Source: an uncultured Colwellia sp. (lineage in GTDB: Bacteria; Pseudomonadota; Gammaproteobacteria; Enterobacterales; Alteromonadaceae). From it: a DNA stretch of 64,000 nt. The notes under the pieces are model-generated. The model ran no database searches, was not told the origin of the DNA, and saw only the letters and a list, made by a program, of their open reading frames with translations. Each line of letters opens with the position of its first letter. The stretch's first letter is position 1. A program made the position numbers and the translations under genes. Positions 45,668 to 54,892 of the stretch are shown here, one piece after another. The DNA lies in contig CAJXYE010000002.1 in the NCBI GenBank assembly GCA_913063325.1, positions 1 through 64,000 on the forward strand. Direction: 5' to 3'.

Positions 45668-46084
45668 ATGAATATAGTCCAAAATGGTGCTGACATAGGG
45701 TTAACAGCTTTAACGCCAGAGATTAAACGCTCGACTGATGCCGTTGCAAAAAATGGTGCTGTTGACAAAGGTGAGCAGCAAGTTGTTGCTGAAAAACAGC
45801 AAGATAAAATCAGTGCTATCCAAAAGTCAGCTGAAGCCAGTGATACCAGTCAACCATTAACACCAAAGCAGTTAGAGAAGGTGGCGCAACAATTGCAGGA
45901 TTTTGTTGGCGACTTAAATCGAAATATTGAGTTTTTAGTTGATAAAGACTCTGGTCGCGATGTTATTAAAGTTATTGATAAAGACTCAGGTGATTTAATC
46001 AAACAGTACCCATCAGAAGAAGTACTGACACTAGTCTCTAAATTGTCAGATATGGTGGGCGGTTTTGTTGATGCTAAAGTTTAG
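45668..46084 (+). CDS. flaG: FlaG family flagellar protein
   Basis: A protein of about 138 residues. The C-terminal 60 residues carry the FlaG signature: LNRNIEFLVDKDSGRDVIKVIDKDSGDLIKQYPSEEVL. FlaG proteins influence filament length, and the gene lies between flagellins and fliD as in other polar-flagellated gammaproteobacteria. An earlier in-frame start at 45578 would add 30 unlikely residues; AAGGAG precedes the ATG at 45668. Confidence 0.9.
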   Translation: MNIVQNGADIGLTALTPEIKRSTDAVAKNGAVDKGEQQVVAEKQQDKISAIQKSAEASDTSQPLTPKQLEKVAQQLQDFVGDLNRNIEFLVDKDSGRDVIKVIDKDSGDLIKQYPSEEVLTLVSKLSDMVGGFVDAKV

Positions 46085-46171
46085 TTAATATTACTCAGAA
46101 AAATTAAGATTTCATAAGATGTGTTAAAATTAAGTTAGTATGTTTACAGGTTATAGATAAAGGGGACTCAC

Positions 46172-47926
46172 ATGGCAGGTATTTCATTTACAGGTATTGG
46201 CTCTGGCTTACAAGTCAGCGAAATAGTTGATGCAATCGTTAATGCTGAAAAAGTACCTTACGAGTCTCGTGTCACCCGTCAACAGGGGGCCTTTACCACT
46301 GATATTTCTGCCGTAGGTGCATTAAAATCGGCTTTAGAAGCGGTAACCGCTTCTTTTGATGGCTTAGCTGACGTTGATGAATACCAACAAAGAACAGTGA
46401 ATGGGCGTGATGATTTTGTTGGTCTTACCTCGGACAAAGATGCAGAGGTTGGTAACTATTCAGTTAAAGTTGAAGCTCTAGCGAGTGCTCACAAACTAAT
46501 GTCGGGTGCAATGACTGATACTGAAGCGGTAGGTGAAGGTAAACTCACTATTGAGTCAGGCAGTAATAACTTTGATATCAATGTTTCAGCGACCGCTACC
46601 TTAAGTGAAATCCGTGATGCTATTAACGACAGTGCTGATAATAAGAGTGTTTCGGCAACCATTATTACCGATGCATCAGGACAGCACTTAGTTTTAAACA
46701 GTAAAGAAACCGGTCTTGAAAATGCCATTAAAGTGACGGTTGATGATGTTAGTGATACTAATGATACTGATAACAATGGACTGTCTCGATTAGCCTATAG
46801 TAGTACTAATACACTGACTTCTGCAGGAATTGCTACTGCTGCTGCTGTTGGTAGTGGTACTCTTTCTCTTACCTCAGCGAGTAATTCATTTGATATAGCA
46901 GTGAATGGTACTGATACGTTAACGGAAATACGCGATAAAATAAATGCCAGCACGGATAATAATTCTGTAATTGCTTCTATTGTTAATGATGGCAGTGGTG
47001 ATCATTTAGTACTAAATAGTACTGAAAATGGTAGCTCCAATGCAATAACAGTTGCTGTGGCCGATGACGATCTGGATAATGCTAATGCCTCTGGTTTATC
47101 TCAATTAGCTACAGTTAACCTTACCTCAACAGCTAATGTTGAAAACATGAGTCAAACAGGCACTGCAACAGATGCCAAAATTATTATTGATGGCACGATT
47201 ACCGCAACCAGTAGTACCAATGAATTTAAAGGTGTTATTGACGGCATAGATATCACCGCAAAAAAAATCCAAGGTGTTGATGATGACATTAGTAAGATAT
47301 CAATAACTGAAGACAATAAAAATGTTGCCACAGGCATTAATACGTTTATCGAAAGCTTTAATGCCTTGGTTGATTTAAGTAATCAGTTGGGTAAATCAGG
47401 TAAAAATTCCGACGGAAAACTTGAAAATGCCGGTGTACTTGCTGGCGACTCAATGCTTCGTAGTGTAATGAGTAAAATGCGCGGCCAGTTTAATAAGCAA
47501 TTTGATTCAGGTAATGGTAATACGCTCGCTTTATCACAACTTGGCATCCGCACAGAGCGTGATGGTAAATTAAGTTTTGAGCAAGACAACCTGGATGATT
47601 TATTAGAGCAAGATCCTGATGCAGTACAAACCTTTTTCCTCGGGGCTGACGGTGATAATGGTTTTGTGAAGGATATGAAAACCTTTGTTGGTTTTTATAC
47701 TGATTCTGATGGAGTCATGCAACAACGTATTGATGGAAAAAACACTCAGATTGATAAATTAAGTGATGATCTTGAAGCTCACCAGCTGAAGATGGCCTCG
47801 CTAGAGTCTAGATTATTAGCACAATATAACGCCATGGACTTAATGGTCTCACAAATGAACTCAACCAGTTCATATTTAATGTCTCAATTAGATAACATGC
47901 CTGGCGTAGTGAAGAATAGCAAGTAG
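46172..47926 (+). CDS. fliD: Flagellar filament cap protein FliD (HAP2)
   Basis: A 584-residue cap protein. The N-terminus ISFTGIGSGLQVSEIVDAIVNAEKVPYESR and the C-terminal coiled coil (ending MVSQMNSTSSYLMSQLDNMPGV) are typical of FliD. The central part contains two tandem copies (about 120-208 and 226-314) of a flagellin-IN-like unit with shared TL(S/T)EIRD(A/K)IN and HLVLNS blocks, making the protein longer than the common 450-480 residues. It caps the filament and folds arriving flagellins. AAAGGGG precedes the ATG. Confidence 0.95.
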   Translation: MAGISFTGIGSGLQVSEIVDAIVNAEKVPYESRVTRQQGAFTTDISAVGALKSALEAVTASFDGLADVDEYQQRTVNGRDDFVGLTSDKDAEVGNYSVKVEALASAHKLMSGAMTDTEAVGEGKLTIESGSNNFDINVSATATLSEIRDAINDSADNKSVSATIITDASGQHLVLNSKETGLENAIKVTVDDVSDTNDTDNNGLSRLAYSSTNTLTSAGIATAAAVGSGTLSLTSASNSFDIAVNGTDTLTEIRDKINASTDNNSVIASIVNDGSGDHLVLNSTENGSSNAITVAVADDDLDNANASGLSQLATVNLTSTANVENMSQTGTATDAKIIIDGTITATSSTNEFKGVIDGIDITAKKIQGVDDDISKISITEDNKNVATGINTFIESFNALVDLSNQLGKSGKNSDGKLENAGVLAGDSMLRSVMSKMRGQFNKQFDSGNGNTLALSQLGIRTERDGKLSFEQDNLDDLLEQDPDAVQTFFLGADGDNGFVKDMKTFVGFYTDSDGVMQQRIDGKNTQIDKLSDDLEAHQLKMASLESRLLAQYNAMDLMVSQMNSTSSYLMSQLDNMPGVVKNSK

Positions 47927-47943
47927 CCTGAGCTCTACCAAAT

Positions 47944-47968
47944 AAATGCTTCCTTAACAGGCATTTTT
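47944..47968 (+). terminator. Terminator after fliD
   Basis: AAATGCTT and the following AGGCATTT form a short stem (one G-T pair) with a 7-9-base loop and five T residues. It is shorter than the flagellin terminators but correctly placed. Confidence 0.65.
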
Positions 47969-48026
47969 ACTCTTTATGCGTTTAATCTTTCCGCTTACTA
48001 TAGTTATTAATTTAGATTGACATTTA

Positions 48027-48338
48027 TTAGAGTAAGTTGGCTATTTTACTGTATAACTCAATCGCCTGATGGCTTGTTAAATTCCCTACCGAGCGGGCTC
48101 TACCAATGGTAGAGCTTATTCTAATGACCTCATTGGCAATATTGTCGATTTCCCTAGACGCATCAATATGCACTTCTTTTTGTTGTTTATCTAACCCTAA
48201 GTTTGAAATTTTAACCACATCAGGGGCAAAGCGACCTAAGTTAGGTTTCAATGGGGATTCTTTTGAAAGGGAGGGGCTGATATTAGGCAAGGTACGTGCT
48301 ATATCACTACTAGCCGTCAGTGGGTTAACAACAGACAT
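48027..48338 (-). CDS. Small protein of unknown function in the flagellar block
   Basis: A protein of about 103 residues, not recognised. The N-terminal half is Ser/Pro-rich and looks disordered; the C-terminal half is helical, with SREIDNIANEVIRISSTIGRARSVGNLTSHQAIELYSKIANLL-type sequence (only partly quoted as motif: RARSVGNLTSHQAIELY). No signal peptide. AGAGG precedes the ATG at 48338. It is last in the minus-strand run from the protease-flagellin through fliS and the fliT-like gene. A flagellar role is inferred from place only. Confidence 0.6.
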   Translation of the reverse strand: MSVVNPLTASSDIARTLPNISPSLSKESPLKPNLGRFAPDVVKISNLGLDKQQKEVHIDASREIDNIANEVIRISSTIGRARSVGNLTSHQAIELYSKIANLL

Positions 48339-48419
48339 AAGCACCTCTGCGCTATCTTGTTTGTCTAAATATTAACCTAAGTATAGTTTATTTTAATCAT
48401 TATTATTGAGTAACGTTGA

Positions 48420-48577
48420 TTTATACCAATCCCATCAAATCATTGCCCACTTATACTGGCTAAAATATTCCAAGGCTGCGTTGTTCTCAATAGCCAGTTA
48501 TTACTCAATCGAACGCCTTACCTTAATTTATTTTCCCTTCGCACAATAAGAACACCAACTTAATGGGTTTGGTATTA
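48420..48577. repeat. Dispersed repeat family 2, full-looking copy
   Basis: About 158 bases bounded by TATACCAATCCCAT at the left and ATGGGTTTGGTATTA at the right, which are imperfect inverses. The interior contains CAATAGCCAGTTATTACTCAATCGAACGCC-type sequence that matches the partial copy at the window start in reverse (shared core CTGGCTATTG). Its right end overlaps the stop codon of the fliT-like gene. No ORF is present. Confidence 0.7.
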
Positions 48578-48961
48578 GTACTTCTGATAGAGACGGGCTA
48601 TTTTTTTGCTTTTCTTTAATTTTATAACTTGTTCAGAAAGCGCTTGCTTACTTTGTTGCGAACTTGAGGTTAAGTACTGATCAAGTGATACCATTTCGTT
48701 AATAAGTGCTAACTCTACGCTGAGTTGAACTTGACTGTACGTTTTAAATAACAAGTCAATGAGGTTATGACGTTCTGTTATTAATTTCGCCAGTTGCTCG
48801 TCAGTGTATTGGTCATTGTCGGCCGTTTCAGGAGAAATTTGCTGTAATGTATTTTGGCTACTTTCGTGCTCAGTATTTTCTATTCGAACATCAAGTTGCG
48901 ACAGTATTAGTCGAGATAATTCGTTAATAGTTTCAAGGCTAGACGTTAAGTTACTCGGCAC
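48575..48961 (-). CDS. FliT-like flagellar chaperone
   Basis: A 128-residue, mostly helical protein directly after fliS. The GTG start overlaps the fliS stop (TAGTG), so the two are translationally coupled. Its size, helical nature (DEQLAKLITERHNLIDLLFKTYSQVQLSVELALINEM) and fliS linkage are those of the FliT group, which chaperones FliD. Sequence similarity to FliT is weak by eye. The stop codon lies at the very end of a mobile repeat, so the last residues may derive from it. Confidence 0.65.
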   Translation of the reverse strand: MPSNLTSSLETINELSRLILSQLDVRIENTEHESSQNTLQQISPETADNDQYTDEQLAKLITERHNLIDLLFKTYSQVQLSVELALINEMVSLDQYLTSSSQQSKQALSEQVIKLKKSKKIARLYQKY

Positions 48962-49359
48962 TAAAAGCTCACTTTACCTTGCTCTGCTGGTGGAATTGCA
49001 TCCCAACCCGACTTAATAGGAATAATTATTTGTGCAACTTCATTGAGTAATTCAATGTCATTATTGGTATTGGCTTCAAATAACTTTTCAGAACAAAAAT
49101 TATATAATGCTGATAAGTTACCTGAAATTTCGCCACCTTTTTCATGATCTAATGAGCCTTCTAATACACCGACAATGGCAATGGCATTAGATATTTGTTC
49201 GCCTTTTTTAGCATAGTCTTGCTGAGAAATAGCACCTTTAGCGGTTGCGATATTGTCTAGTAATTTTTGAAAAAGCAATGCAACAAGGCGATAGGGAGAA
49301 GCCTCGCCAGCATTACTCACGGTTGTTTGCTGATATTTTTTTAATGATAAATGAGCCAT
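48961..49359 (-). CDS. fliS: Flagellin export chaperone FliS
   Basis: A 132-residue chaperone. The FliS family marks are visible: SPYRLVALLFQKLLDNIATAKGAI near the start, DHEKGGEISGNLSALYNF in the middle, and a C-terminal helix that normally holds the flagellin tail. It binds the C-terminus of flagellins in the cytosol before export. Unusually it lies on the minus strand, opposite to fliD, downstream of the protease-flagellin gene. Confidence 0.93.
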   Translation of the reverse strand: MAHLSLKKYQQTTVSNAGEASPYRLVALLFQKLLDNIATAKGAISQQDYAKKGEQISNAIAIVGVLEGSLDHEKGGEISGNLSALYNFCSEKLFEANTNNDIELLNEVAQIIIPIKSGWDAIPPAEQGKVSF

Positions 49360-49484
49360 AAGTTACTCCAAAAAAATAATAACACTCATTAGGTGTTATA
49401 TATTAAAAGCATGTTTCAGTCACTTTATGAATGCTTTGCATTGCCTTTTAATGATCGATTAATGCTAGTGTTTTTCTACAGGCT

Positions 49485-49775
49485 TTAATTAACTTCCAAG
49501 GCAGTATTATTTACCACAACAGATAATCCTTCACTTTGAGCTTTTTTAAATGCTTCAATTAATACGGAATGGTTTATACCCTCAATATTTTCGATAAGGC
49601 CGTTATCGGTAATTTCAATGTTATCCCAACCTCTTGCAATAAGGTGTTTTTCAATAATACTTAATTGGTCATCTAGGTTGTCACTTTTCACAAACATATT
49701 AAAGCCATGTCTATTGCCTTGAACTTGATCAGCACTTGTTGACATGCACTCTGCACTACCATTTACTATTAACAT
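49485..49775 (-). CDS. Small unknown protein between fliS and the protease-flagellin
   Basis: A protein of about 96 residues, not recognised. No signal peptide or membrane helix. It reads as an alpha/beta domain: GFNMFVKSDNLDDQLSIIEKHLIARGWDNIEITDN, then SVLIEAFKKAQSEGLSVVV. The ATG at 49775 is preferred; an in-frame TTG lies at 49787. It starts about 140 bases after the protease-flagellin stop on the same strand and precedes fliS, with no strong terminator between. A helper, chaperone or inhibitor of the protease-flagellin is one possibility, resting on position alone. Confidence 0.6.
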   Translation of the reverse strand: MLIVNGSAECMSTSADQVQGNRHGFNMFVKSDNLDDQLSIIEKHLIARGWDNIEITDNGLIENIEGINHSVLIEAFKKAQSEGLSVVVNNTALEVN

Positions 49776-49914
49776 ATATATATCCAATTATTTTAGAGGT
49801 CTATAGTTTGTTATTCATAAAGTGTGCCATATTTTTTTTGACACATAGTTGAGGATTTAATCGCCTTGATAAAAATAACGGTAAATAAAGTGAGCTATTT
49901 TATTCTATAAAGCT

Positions 49915-51672
49915 TTAACTTAACAATTGTAACATCAATTGAGGTAATGCATTAGCATGACTCATCATAGCCGTAGTGGCTTGTTGTTTAATTTGTTGTG
50001 ATGTTAATTGTGCTGTTTCTTTCGCAAAATCAGTATCTTGAATTCTTGAACGGCTTGCCATAACATTTTGCTGAATGTTAGCGAGGTTACTCATGGTATG
50101 TTCAAGTCTATTAACAAAGGCACCAAGGTGCGTTCTTTGGTTATCAACAAACTGTAAAGCACTATCGATAAGCCCTGTTGAGAATTGTGAATCAGCCACT
50201 AAATCAACACCATTTAATCCAATGTTATCACTAGAAAATCCCGCAACTTTTACATTCAATGTCTGATTAGCATCAGCGCCTATTTGAAAAGAGGTGTTTT
50301 TACCGCTAATTGTCACTGATGTACTGTAGTCGGCTAAGGCAACTTCATTAAAGCTAGTTGGGTCCCAGTTATTGCCTGGGCCAAAATCGGTATTGGTACT
50401 ATCATCATCGCCATTGACAAAGTAGCTATCAAAATTTGCGGTAGTTTTTGCGCTACTGGCACCTACGATAGTTTCTTCACGACTTGGACCTCCCGCTGCG
50501 TCTAAACCGCCAAAGGCACCATTGTCAGCATTGCCAGTATTAATATTTGCGGTAACAAAGTCTTCAAAATTAGTACCTGTCATTAAGGCTGTTTGTAAGG
50601 TGGTAATATCAGCAAAAGTACCTTGGGCAGCAAGTGCGCCGTCAAAGGTATTACCAGCCGATAAACTTGCCATAATACTTTTAATACCGGCTTCACCTAT
50701 TTGATTCTCTAAAAAGCGCATAGCGACATAACCGCCCGAATATACGCCAGCAATCTCAATGCCTGTTGATGGTGCGGCGCCAGGTATGGCGGTAAAAATG
50801 GCGTCTGTTTGATTTCTTAAAGCGGTCAAACCAAAACTGCCAACGTCTGCAGCAACTCGGCTATCAGCACCACTAACAGCTTCGGCAGTGCCTTCAGAAA
50901 ACCATATCGGTACTGAGGTTAGATCCATTTGATTAGCCATGACAGCATGGGTCATTTCATGTAGTAATGTTGATTTTAATTGTTTTACTTTATTGGCATC
51001 GAGTGTTGAAAAGTCATCTAAATCTATAGTCATTACTAATTCAGTGCCAGTCGCGCCACCGAGGAAGGACACTGAAGCAAGCTTGCCACCGACGCCATCG
51101 ACATTTTCAAGGTCTATTTTAAATTTAGCCCCATCTCCCGATAGGCCTAAGACACTTTGTATGATATTTTCTGATTCAGCGAGTACGCCACTGTGTAATA
51201 CCCCTAGAATGTTTTTTTCAGCTTCATTGGCGCCACCTAAGCCGACACGGTCAGTTTGATCAAAAACATTGTTGCCACCAAACGTGGTGGTTTTATTTAT
51301 CCGGTCTAACTCTTGTTTCAATTGCAGGCTTTCTTTATTAAGTGCAGCTTTATCGTTCGAGGATAAAGCACCATTACTTGCTTGTAGTGACAAGTCACGC
51401 ATTCTAAATAAAATATTGGTGACATCCTCTAATGCCCCTTCCGTTGTTTGGGCAAGAGATATACCATCATTCGCATTACGCTGAGCAACGGCTAAGCCAT
51501 TAACTTGCGAAGTTAGACGGTTAGATATTTGTAAACCTGCGGCATCATCTGCAGCTGAATTAATACGCATACCAGATGACAAGCGAGCGAAAGATACCGA
51601 CAATTTATTGGAATTACCTGTGAGCTGTTGCTGTAGAAATAAGCTTGTTATGTTGGTGTTAATGCTACTCAC
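49915..51672 (-). CDS. Protease-flagellin (flagellinolysin type)
   Basis: A 585-residue flagellin with an enzyme domain in place of the usual variable region. Residues 1-150 ([16 protein letters not shown] to [10 protein letters not shown]) and about 480-585 (ending [14 protein letters not shown]) are standard D0/D1 ends. The middle carries a zinc-protease motif HEMTH (238-242), then WFSEGTAE (257-264) giving a likely third Glu ligand at 260. This layout matches flagellinolysins, which form proteolytically active filaments. The start is GTG. A textbook sigma-28 promoter lies 40-65 bases upstream. It is on the minus strand, opposite to the tandem flagellins. Confidence 0.92.
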   Translation of the reverse strand: MSSINTNITSLFLQQQLTGNSNKLSVSFARLSSGMRINSAADDAAGLQISNRLTSQVNGLAVAQRNANDGISLAQTTEGALEDVTNILFRMRDLSLQASNGALSSNDKAALNKESLQLKQELDRINKTTTFGGNNVFDQTDRVGLGGANEAEKNILGVLHSGVLAESENIIQSVLGLSGDGAKFKIDLENVDGVGGKLASVSFLGGATGTELVMTIDLDDFSTLDANKVKQLKSTLLHEMTHAVMANQMDLTSVPIWFSEGTAEAVSGADSRVAADVGSFGLTALRNQTDAIFTAIPGAAPSTGIEIAGVYSGGYVAMRFLENQIGEAGIKSIMASLSAGNTFDGALAAQGTFADITTLQTALMTGTNFEDFVTANINTGNADNGAFGGLDAAGGPSREETIVGASSAKTTANFDSYFVNGDDDSTNTDFGPGNNWDPTSFNEVALADYSTSVTISGKNTSFQIGADANQTLNVKVAGFSSDNIGLNGVDLVADSQFSTGLIDSALQFVDNQRTHLGAFVNRLEHTMSNLANIQQNVMASRSRIQDTDFAKETAQLTSQQIKQQATTAMMSHANALPQLMLQLLS

Positions 51673-51711
51673 GTAAATATCGGCTTCAAAATAAATAGGT
51701 GTGATAGCTGT

Positions 51712-51738
51712 TTATCGGCAGGTTATTATATTTCTTTA
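51712..51738 (-). promoter_or_regulatory. Sigma-28 (FliA) promoter of the protease-flagellin gene
   Basis: On the minus strand, TAAAGAAA, an 11-base spacer, then GCCGATAA. The -10 box is a perfect match and the -35 box keeps TAAAG. Distance to the GTG start is about 40 bases. Confidence 0.92.
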
Positions 51739-51782
51739 GTCTTATTTTAGTCATATTCGTACATAAAGTGGGGGGAGTAATT

Positions 51783-51824
51783 TTGACACCTGACAAATAA
51801 ATGACAGGTAAGCGTCAAGTTTTT
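51783..51824 (+). terminator. Hairpin with T-run upstream of flrA
   Basis: TTGAC and GTCAA (outer) plus ACCTG and CAGGT (inner) pair around 12 bases, and five T residues follow. It lies between the divergent protease-flagellin promoter and flrA. It may be an attenuator in the flrA leader or a terminator left from an older gene order. Confidence 0.5.
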
Positions 51825-51917
51825 GTTGCTTAAAATTATTTAATAGCTAAAATTGCTTATGACGCTGTAAAACAATATTAAAAATAGCATGTTAGCATTA
51901 ACCGTGAAGAGTTAAAT

Positions 51918-53441
51918 ATGAGTGATAGTTCAGTAGTTAAATCTGTAGTAACCGGTCATAAACAAATTTTAGTCGTTGATAATGACGCAGGGAGAAGCCA
52001 GCAACTTAGTACAGTTCTTGCTTTTGTCGGAGAGCATTTTATTCATTGCTCCCAAGAGCAAGCAAGTGAGAATTTGACAGATAATAGTCACCTGCTCTCG
52101 GTAATATTAACCGGTAATGTCAGTAGTGACTGCTCAGTTTTAATTAAAGCCAACCCGAGTGTGCCATTTATTCTCCATGATGTACTTGATGCCAATGAAC
52201 TATCAATTAACGTTAATGTTATCGGTATACTTGCTGCGCCACTTAATTATGCTCAACTTACTGAGCTTATTCATCATTGCCACCAATATCACAATAAGTT
52301 GCCTCGCAGAGGCATCAAGCTAAACTCTACTCCACTATTTCGTTCATTAGTGGGTACTAGTGAGCCGATGTCACAAGTTCGCTTTTTAATCGAACAAGTG
52401 GCGAAAACACCCGCTAGTGTGCTTGTGCTTGGTGAATCAGGTACAGGTAAAGAGGTAGTTGCACGTAATATTCATAACTTATCTGAACGTTCAAAAGAAG
52501 CCTTTGTACCTATTAATTGTGGTGCCATTCCCGCAGAGTTACTTGAAAGTGAATTGTTTGGTCATGAAAAAGGGGCTTTTACTGGTGCTATTTCTACCCG
52601 AAAAGGACGTTTTGAATTGGCTGAGGGCGGCACGCTATTTTTAGATGAAATTGGTGATATGCCTCAACCAATGCAAGTAAAGCTATTAAGGGTTTTACAA
52701 GAACGTACCTTTGAACGCGTTGGTGGCAGTAAAAGTATTAAAGCCAATGTACGTATTGTTGCTGCGACTCATCAAGATTTAGAAGAAATGATCAAAGAGG
52801 GAAGTTTCAGGGAAGATTTATACTATCGTTTAAATGTCTTCCCAATAGAGACGCCAGCACTACGTGAGCGCAAAGAAGACATTCCGTTGCTGTTAAAAGA
52901 ATTACTTACTCGCTTTGAGCACGAACAAAATAAAACGGTTCGTTTTACTGAAAAAGCTATTGAGTCGTTAATGGAACATCCGTGGGCGGGTAATGTGCGA
53001 GAGTTATCCAATTTGATTGAACGTATGTTGATTATGTTCGGTGACCAAATTGTAGATGTCGCAGAGCTACCCTATAAATATCAGCATATAGATGTAGAAG
53101 CTTATAATCCAGAGTACCCTGAAGAGTTACAAGAGCAAGATGTTATTAACGAACTTTTTTCTGGCTTTGATTATGATGATGACGACTGTGATGAGACTGA
53201 AAATGAGCTAACCACCGAGAGTGATATAAATAATGCGCACGACGCTATCAGTACATCGAAATTACCCAGTGACGGATTAAATTTAAAAGAGCATTTAGCA
53301 GACCTTGAAGTGTCTTTAATTAAACAGTCGTTAATTAAGCATGATTATGTGGTTGCTAGAGCGGCTGAAACACTTGGCATGCGTAGAACCACCTTAGTTG
53401 AAAAAATGCGTAAATATGAATTACACAAACCGAGTGAATAA
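51918..53441 (+). CDS. flrA: Sigma-54-dependent flagellar master regulator FlrA (FleQ)
   Basis: A 507-residue enhancer-binding protein. An N-terminal FleQ-type receiver-like domain (about 15-125) lacks a standard phosphoacceptor block. The AAA+ domain has Walker A GESGTGKE, the sigma-54-contacting GAFTGA loop at 219-224, and Walker [14 protein letters not shown] Fis-type HTH ends the protein ([23 protein letters not shown]), preceded by an acidic insert near 415-435 ([13 protein letters not shown]). FlrA starts the class II flagellar genes with sigma-54. It lies just before flrBC. Confidence 0.94.
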   Translation: MSDSSVVKSVVTGHKQILVVDNDAGRSQQLSTVLAFVGEHFIHCSQEQASENLTDNSHLLSVILTGNVSSDCSVLIKANPSVPFILHDVLDANELSINVNVIGILAAPLNYAQLTELIHHCHQYHNKLPRRGIKLNSTPLFRSLVGTSEPMSQVRFLIEQVAKTPASVLVLGESGTGKEVVARNIHNLSERSKEAFVPINCGAIPAELLESELFGHEKGAFTGAISTRKGRFELAEGGTLFLDEIGDMPQPMQVKLLRVLQERTFERVGGSKSIKANVRIVAATHQDLEEMIKEGSFREDLYYRLNVFPIETPALRERKEDIPLLLKELLTRFEHEQNKTVRFTEKAIESLMEHPWAGNVRELSNLIERMLIMFGDQIVDVAELPYKYQHIDVEAYNPEYPEELQEQDVINELFSGFDYDDDDCDETENELTTESDINNAHDAISTSKLPSDGLNLKEHLADLEVSLIKQSLIKHDYVVARAAETLGMRRTTLVEKMRKYELHKPSE

Positions 53442-53535
53442 CTTAAGGTAACTTAGGTCAATATATTGACAGTCTATTATTAAGTGGTAATAGCTGTTTT
53501 ACTGTTTATTCTATTGAAATTTAAAAGGAAAATAA

Positions 53536-53551
53536 TGGCATAGTAAATGCT
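53536..53551 (+). promoter_or_regulatory. Candidate sigma-54 promoter of flrBC
   Basis: TGGCAT-AGTAA-ATGCT keeps GG-N10-GC with A for T at the first base of TTGC. It is 37 bases before flrB. In Vibrio, flrBC is transcribed by sigma-54 with FlrA. Confidence 0.6.
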
Positions 53552-53587
53552 TTGTAGGTACTAGATAGTTTTTTTGAGTACCTATGT

Positions 53588-54892
53588 ATGGCACAAGTTA
53601 TGGCACAAGCAATCCCTGCAGTAATTCCTAGTATTATGCCTTTAGCAAGGGAAGCAAGCGGCAATGCTGCGTTTCATTCTGTTAATGTTATCGGGGCAAG
53701 CAAGCCTTCTTTGCTTGAACGTGAAGCATTTTCGGGTGAATTAGCTGCATTGAGAGCACAAGTTACTCAAAATACCAAGCCTAACCTTTCAGTGGACTCT
53801 ATCGGTCAGACAAGCCATTTCCATCATTCAAATTCAGAAAAAAACTCACCAAGTGCTAATCAATTAGCCGATCAATTAATTGAAGTGATGCCAACGGGCT
53901 TAGTTATGCTTGATGGTAACGGTATAGTGGTTAAAATAAATCAGGTTGCTAGAGATTTGCTCGATGAGCCAATTCTTGGTCAACCTTGGTTCAATGTTAT
54001 TGCCCGCTCATTTAACCCACGTGAAGATGATTGGCATGAGATATCACTTAAAGATGGTCGCCGAGTTAAATTAGAGATCACTAGCTTAGGATCACAGCCA
54101 GGTCAGTTGATCATGATAACAGATTTAACTGAAACCCGTTTATTACAAGATAAATTGTCGCAAATGCAGCGTCTTTCTTCGCTGGGTAAAATGGTGTCCA
54201 CACTTGCTCACCAAATTCGTACACCACTGTCTGCTGCGATTTTATACAGTGAAAATTTATCAAGCAATAAATTAGCCGATCCTGCACGACTCAAATTTCA
54301 AGGAAAATTGAATGATCGTTTGCATGATTTAGAGCAACAAGTGAACGACATGTTGTTATTTTCTAAAAGTGGCACGGAGCAAGTCGTTTCGCCGATTGGT
54401 ATAAGTGAATTGATTAATGATGCGGTTAGTTCAATGGATGCATTGCTTGATAAAGGCAATGCTAAAGTAAAAATCCAATTACCTAAAAATGAGCTTTATA
54501 TTTTAGGTAATAAAAATGCTTTAACAGGAGCCATTCAAAACTTATTACACAATTCCTTGCAAGCAATGAGTGCTAATAAAACAGTACAGCCTTTAATAAA
54601 TATTCAAATATATAGCCAAGCTAATCACCTCTACTTTAGTGTTAAAGATAATGGCCCTGGCATTGATAACCATAGTATCGAAAAAATATTTCAGCCTTTT
54701 TATACATCAAGTAGTAAAGGCACTGGGCTTGGTTTACCTGTTGTTAAATCGGTGGTAAACGCGCATCAAGGTGAAGTGAGTATCATTAGCCAAATAGGTG
54801 AAGGCGCACACTTTGTTATTAAACTGCCTTTATTAGAGCAAGGCGCTGAAACGAAAAATAATATGATGGGAGAAACTCATGACTGTTCATAA
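53588..54892 (+). CDS. flrB: Flagellar sensor histidine kinase FlrB (FleS)
   Basis: A 434-residue cytosolic kinase without membrane helices. A PAS-like domain (about 95-190: LIEVMPTGLVMLDGNGIVVKINQVARDLL) is followed by the dimerisation/phosphoacceptor helix with H208 (STLAHQIRTPLSAAI) and the ATPase domain (QNLLHNSLQAM, VKDNGPGID, GTGLGLPVV). It phosphorylates FlrC to turn on class III flagellar genes. Its 3' end overlaps flrC by 14 bases. Confidence 0.94.
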   Translation: MAQVMAQAIPAVIPSIMPLAREASGNAAFHSVNVIGASKPSLLEREAFSGELAALRAQVTQNTKPNLSVDSIGQTSHFHHSNSEKNSPSANQLADQLIEVMPTGLVMLDGNGIVVKINQVARDLLDEPILGQPWFNVIARSFNPREDDWHEISLKDGRRVKLEITSLGSQPGQLIMITDLTETRLLQDKLSQMQRLSSLGKMVSTLAHQIRTPLSAAILYSENLSSNKLADPARLKFQGKLNDRLHDLEQQVNDMLLFSKSGTEQVVSPIGISELINDAVSSMDALLDKGNAKVKIQLPKNELYILGNKNALTGAIQNLLHNSLQAMSANKTVQPLINIQIYSQANHLYFSVKDNGPGIDNHSIEKIFQPFYTSSSKGTGLGLPVVKSVVNAHQGEVSIISQIGEGAHFVIKLPLLEQGAETKNNMMGETHDCS

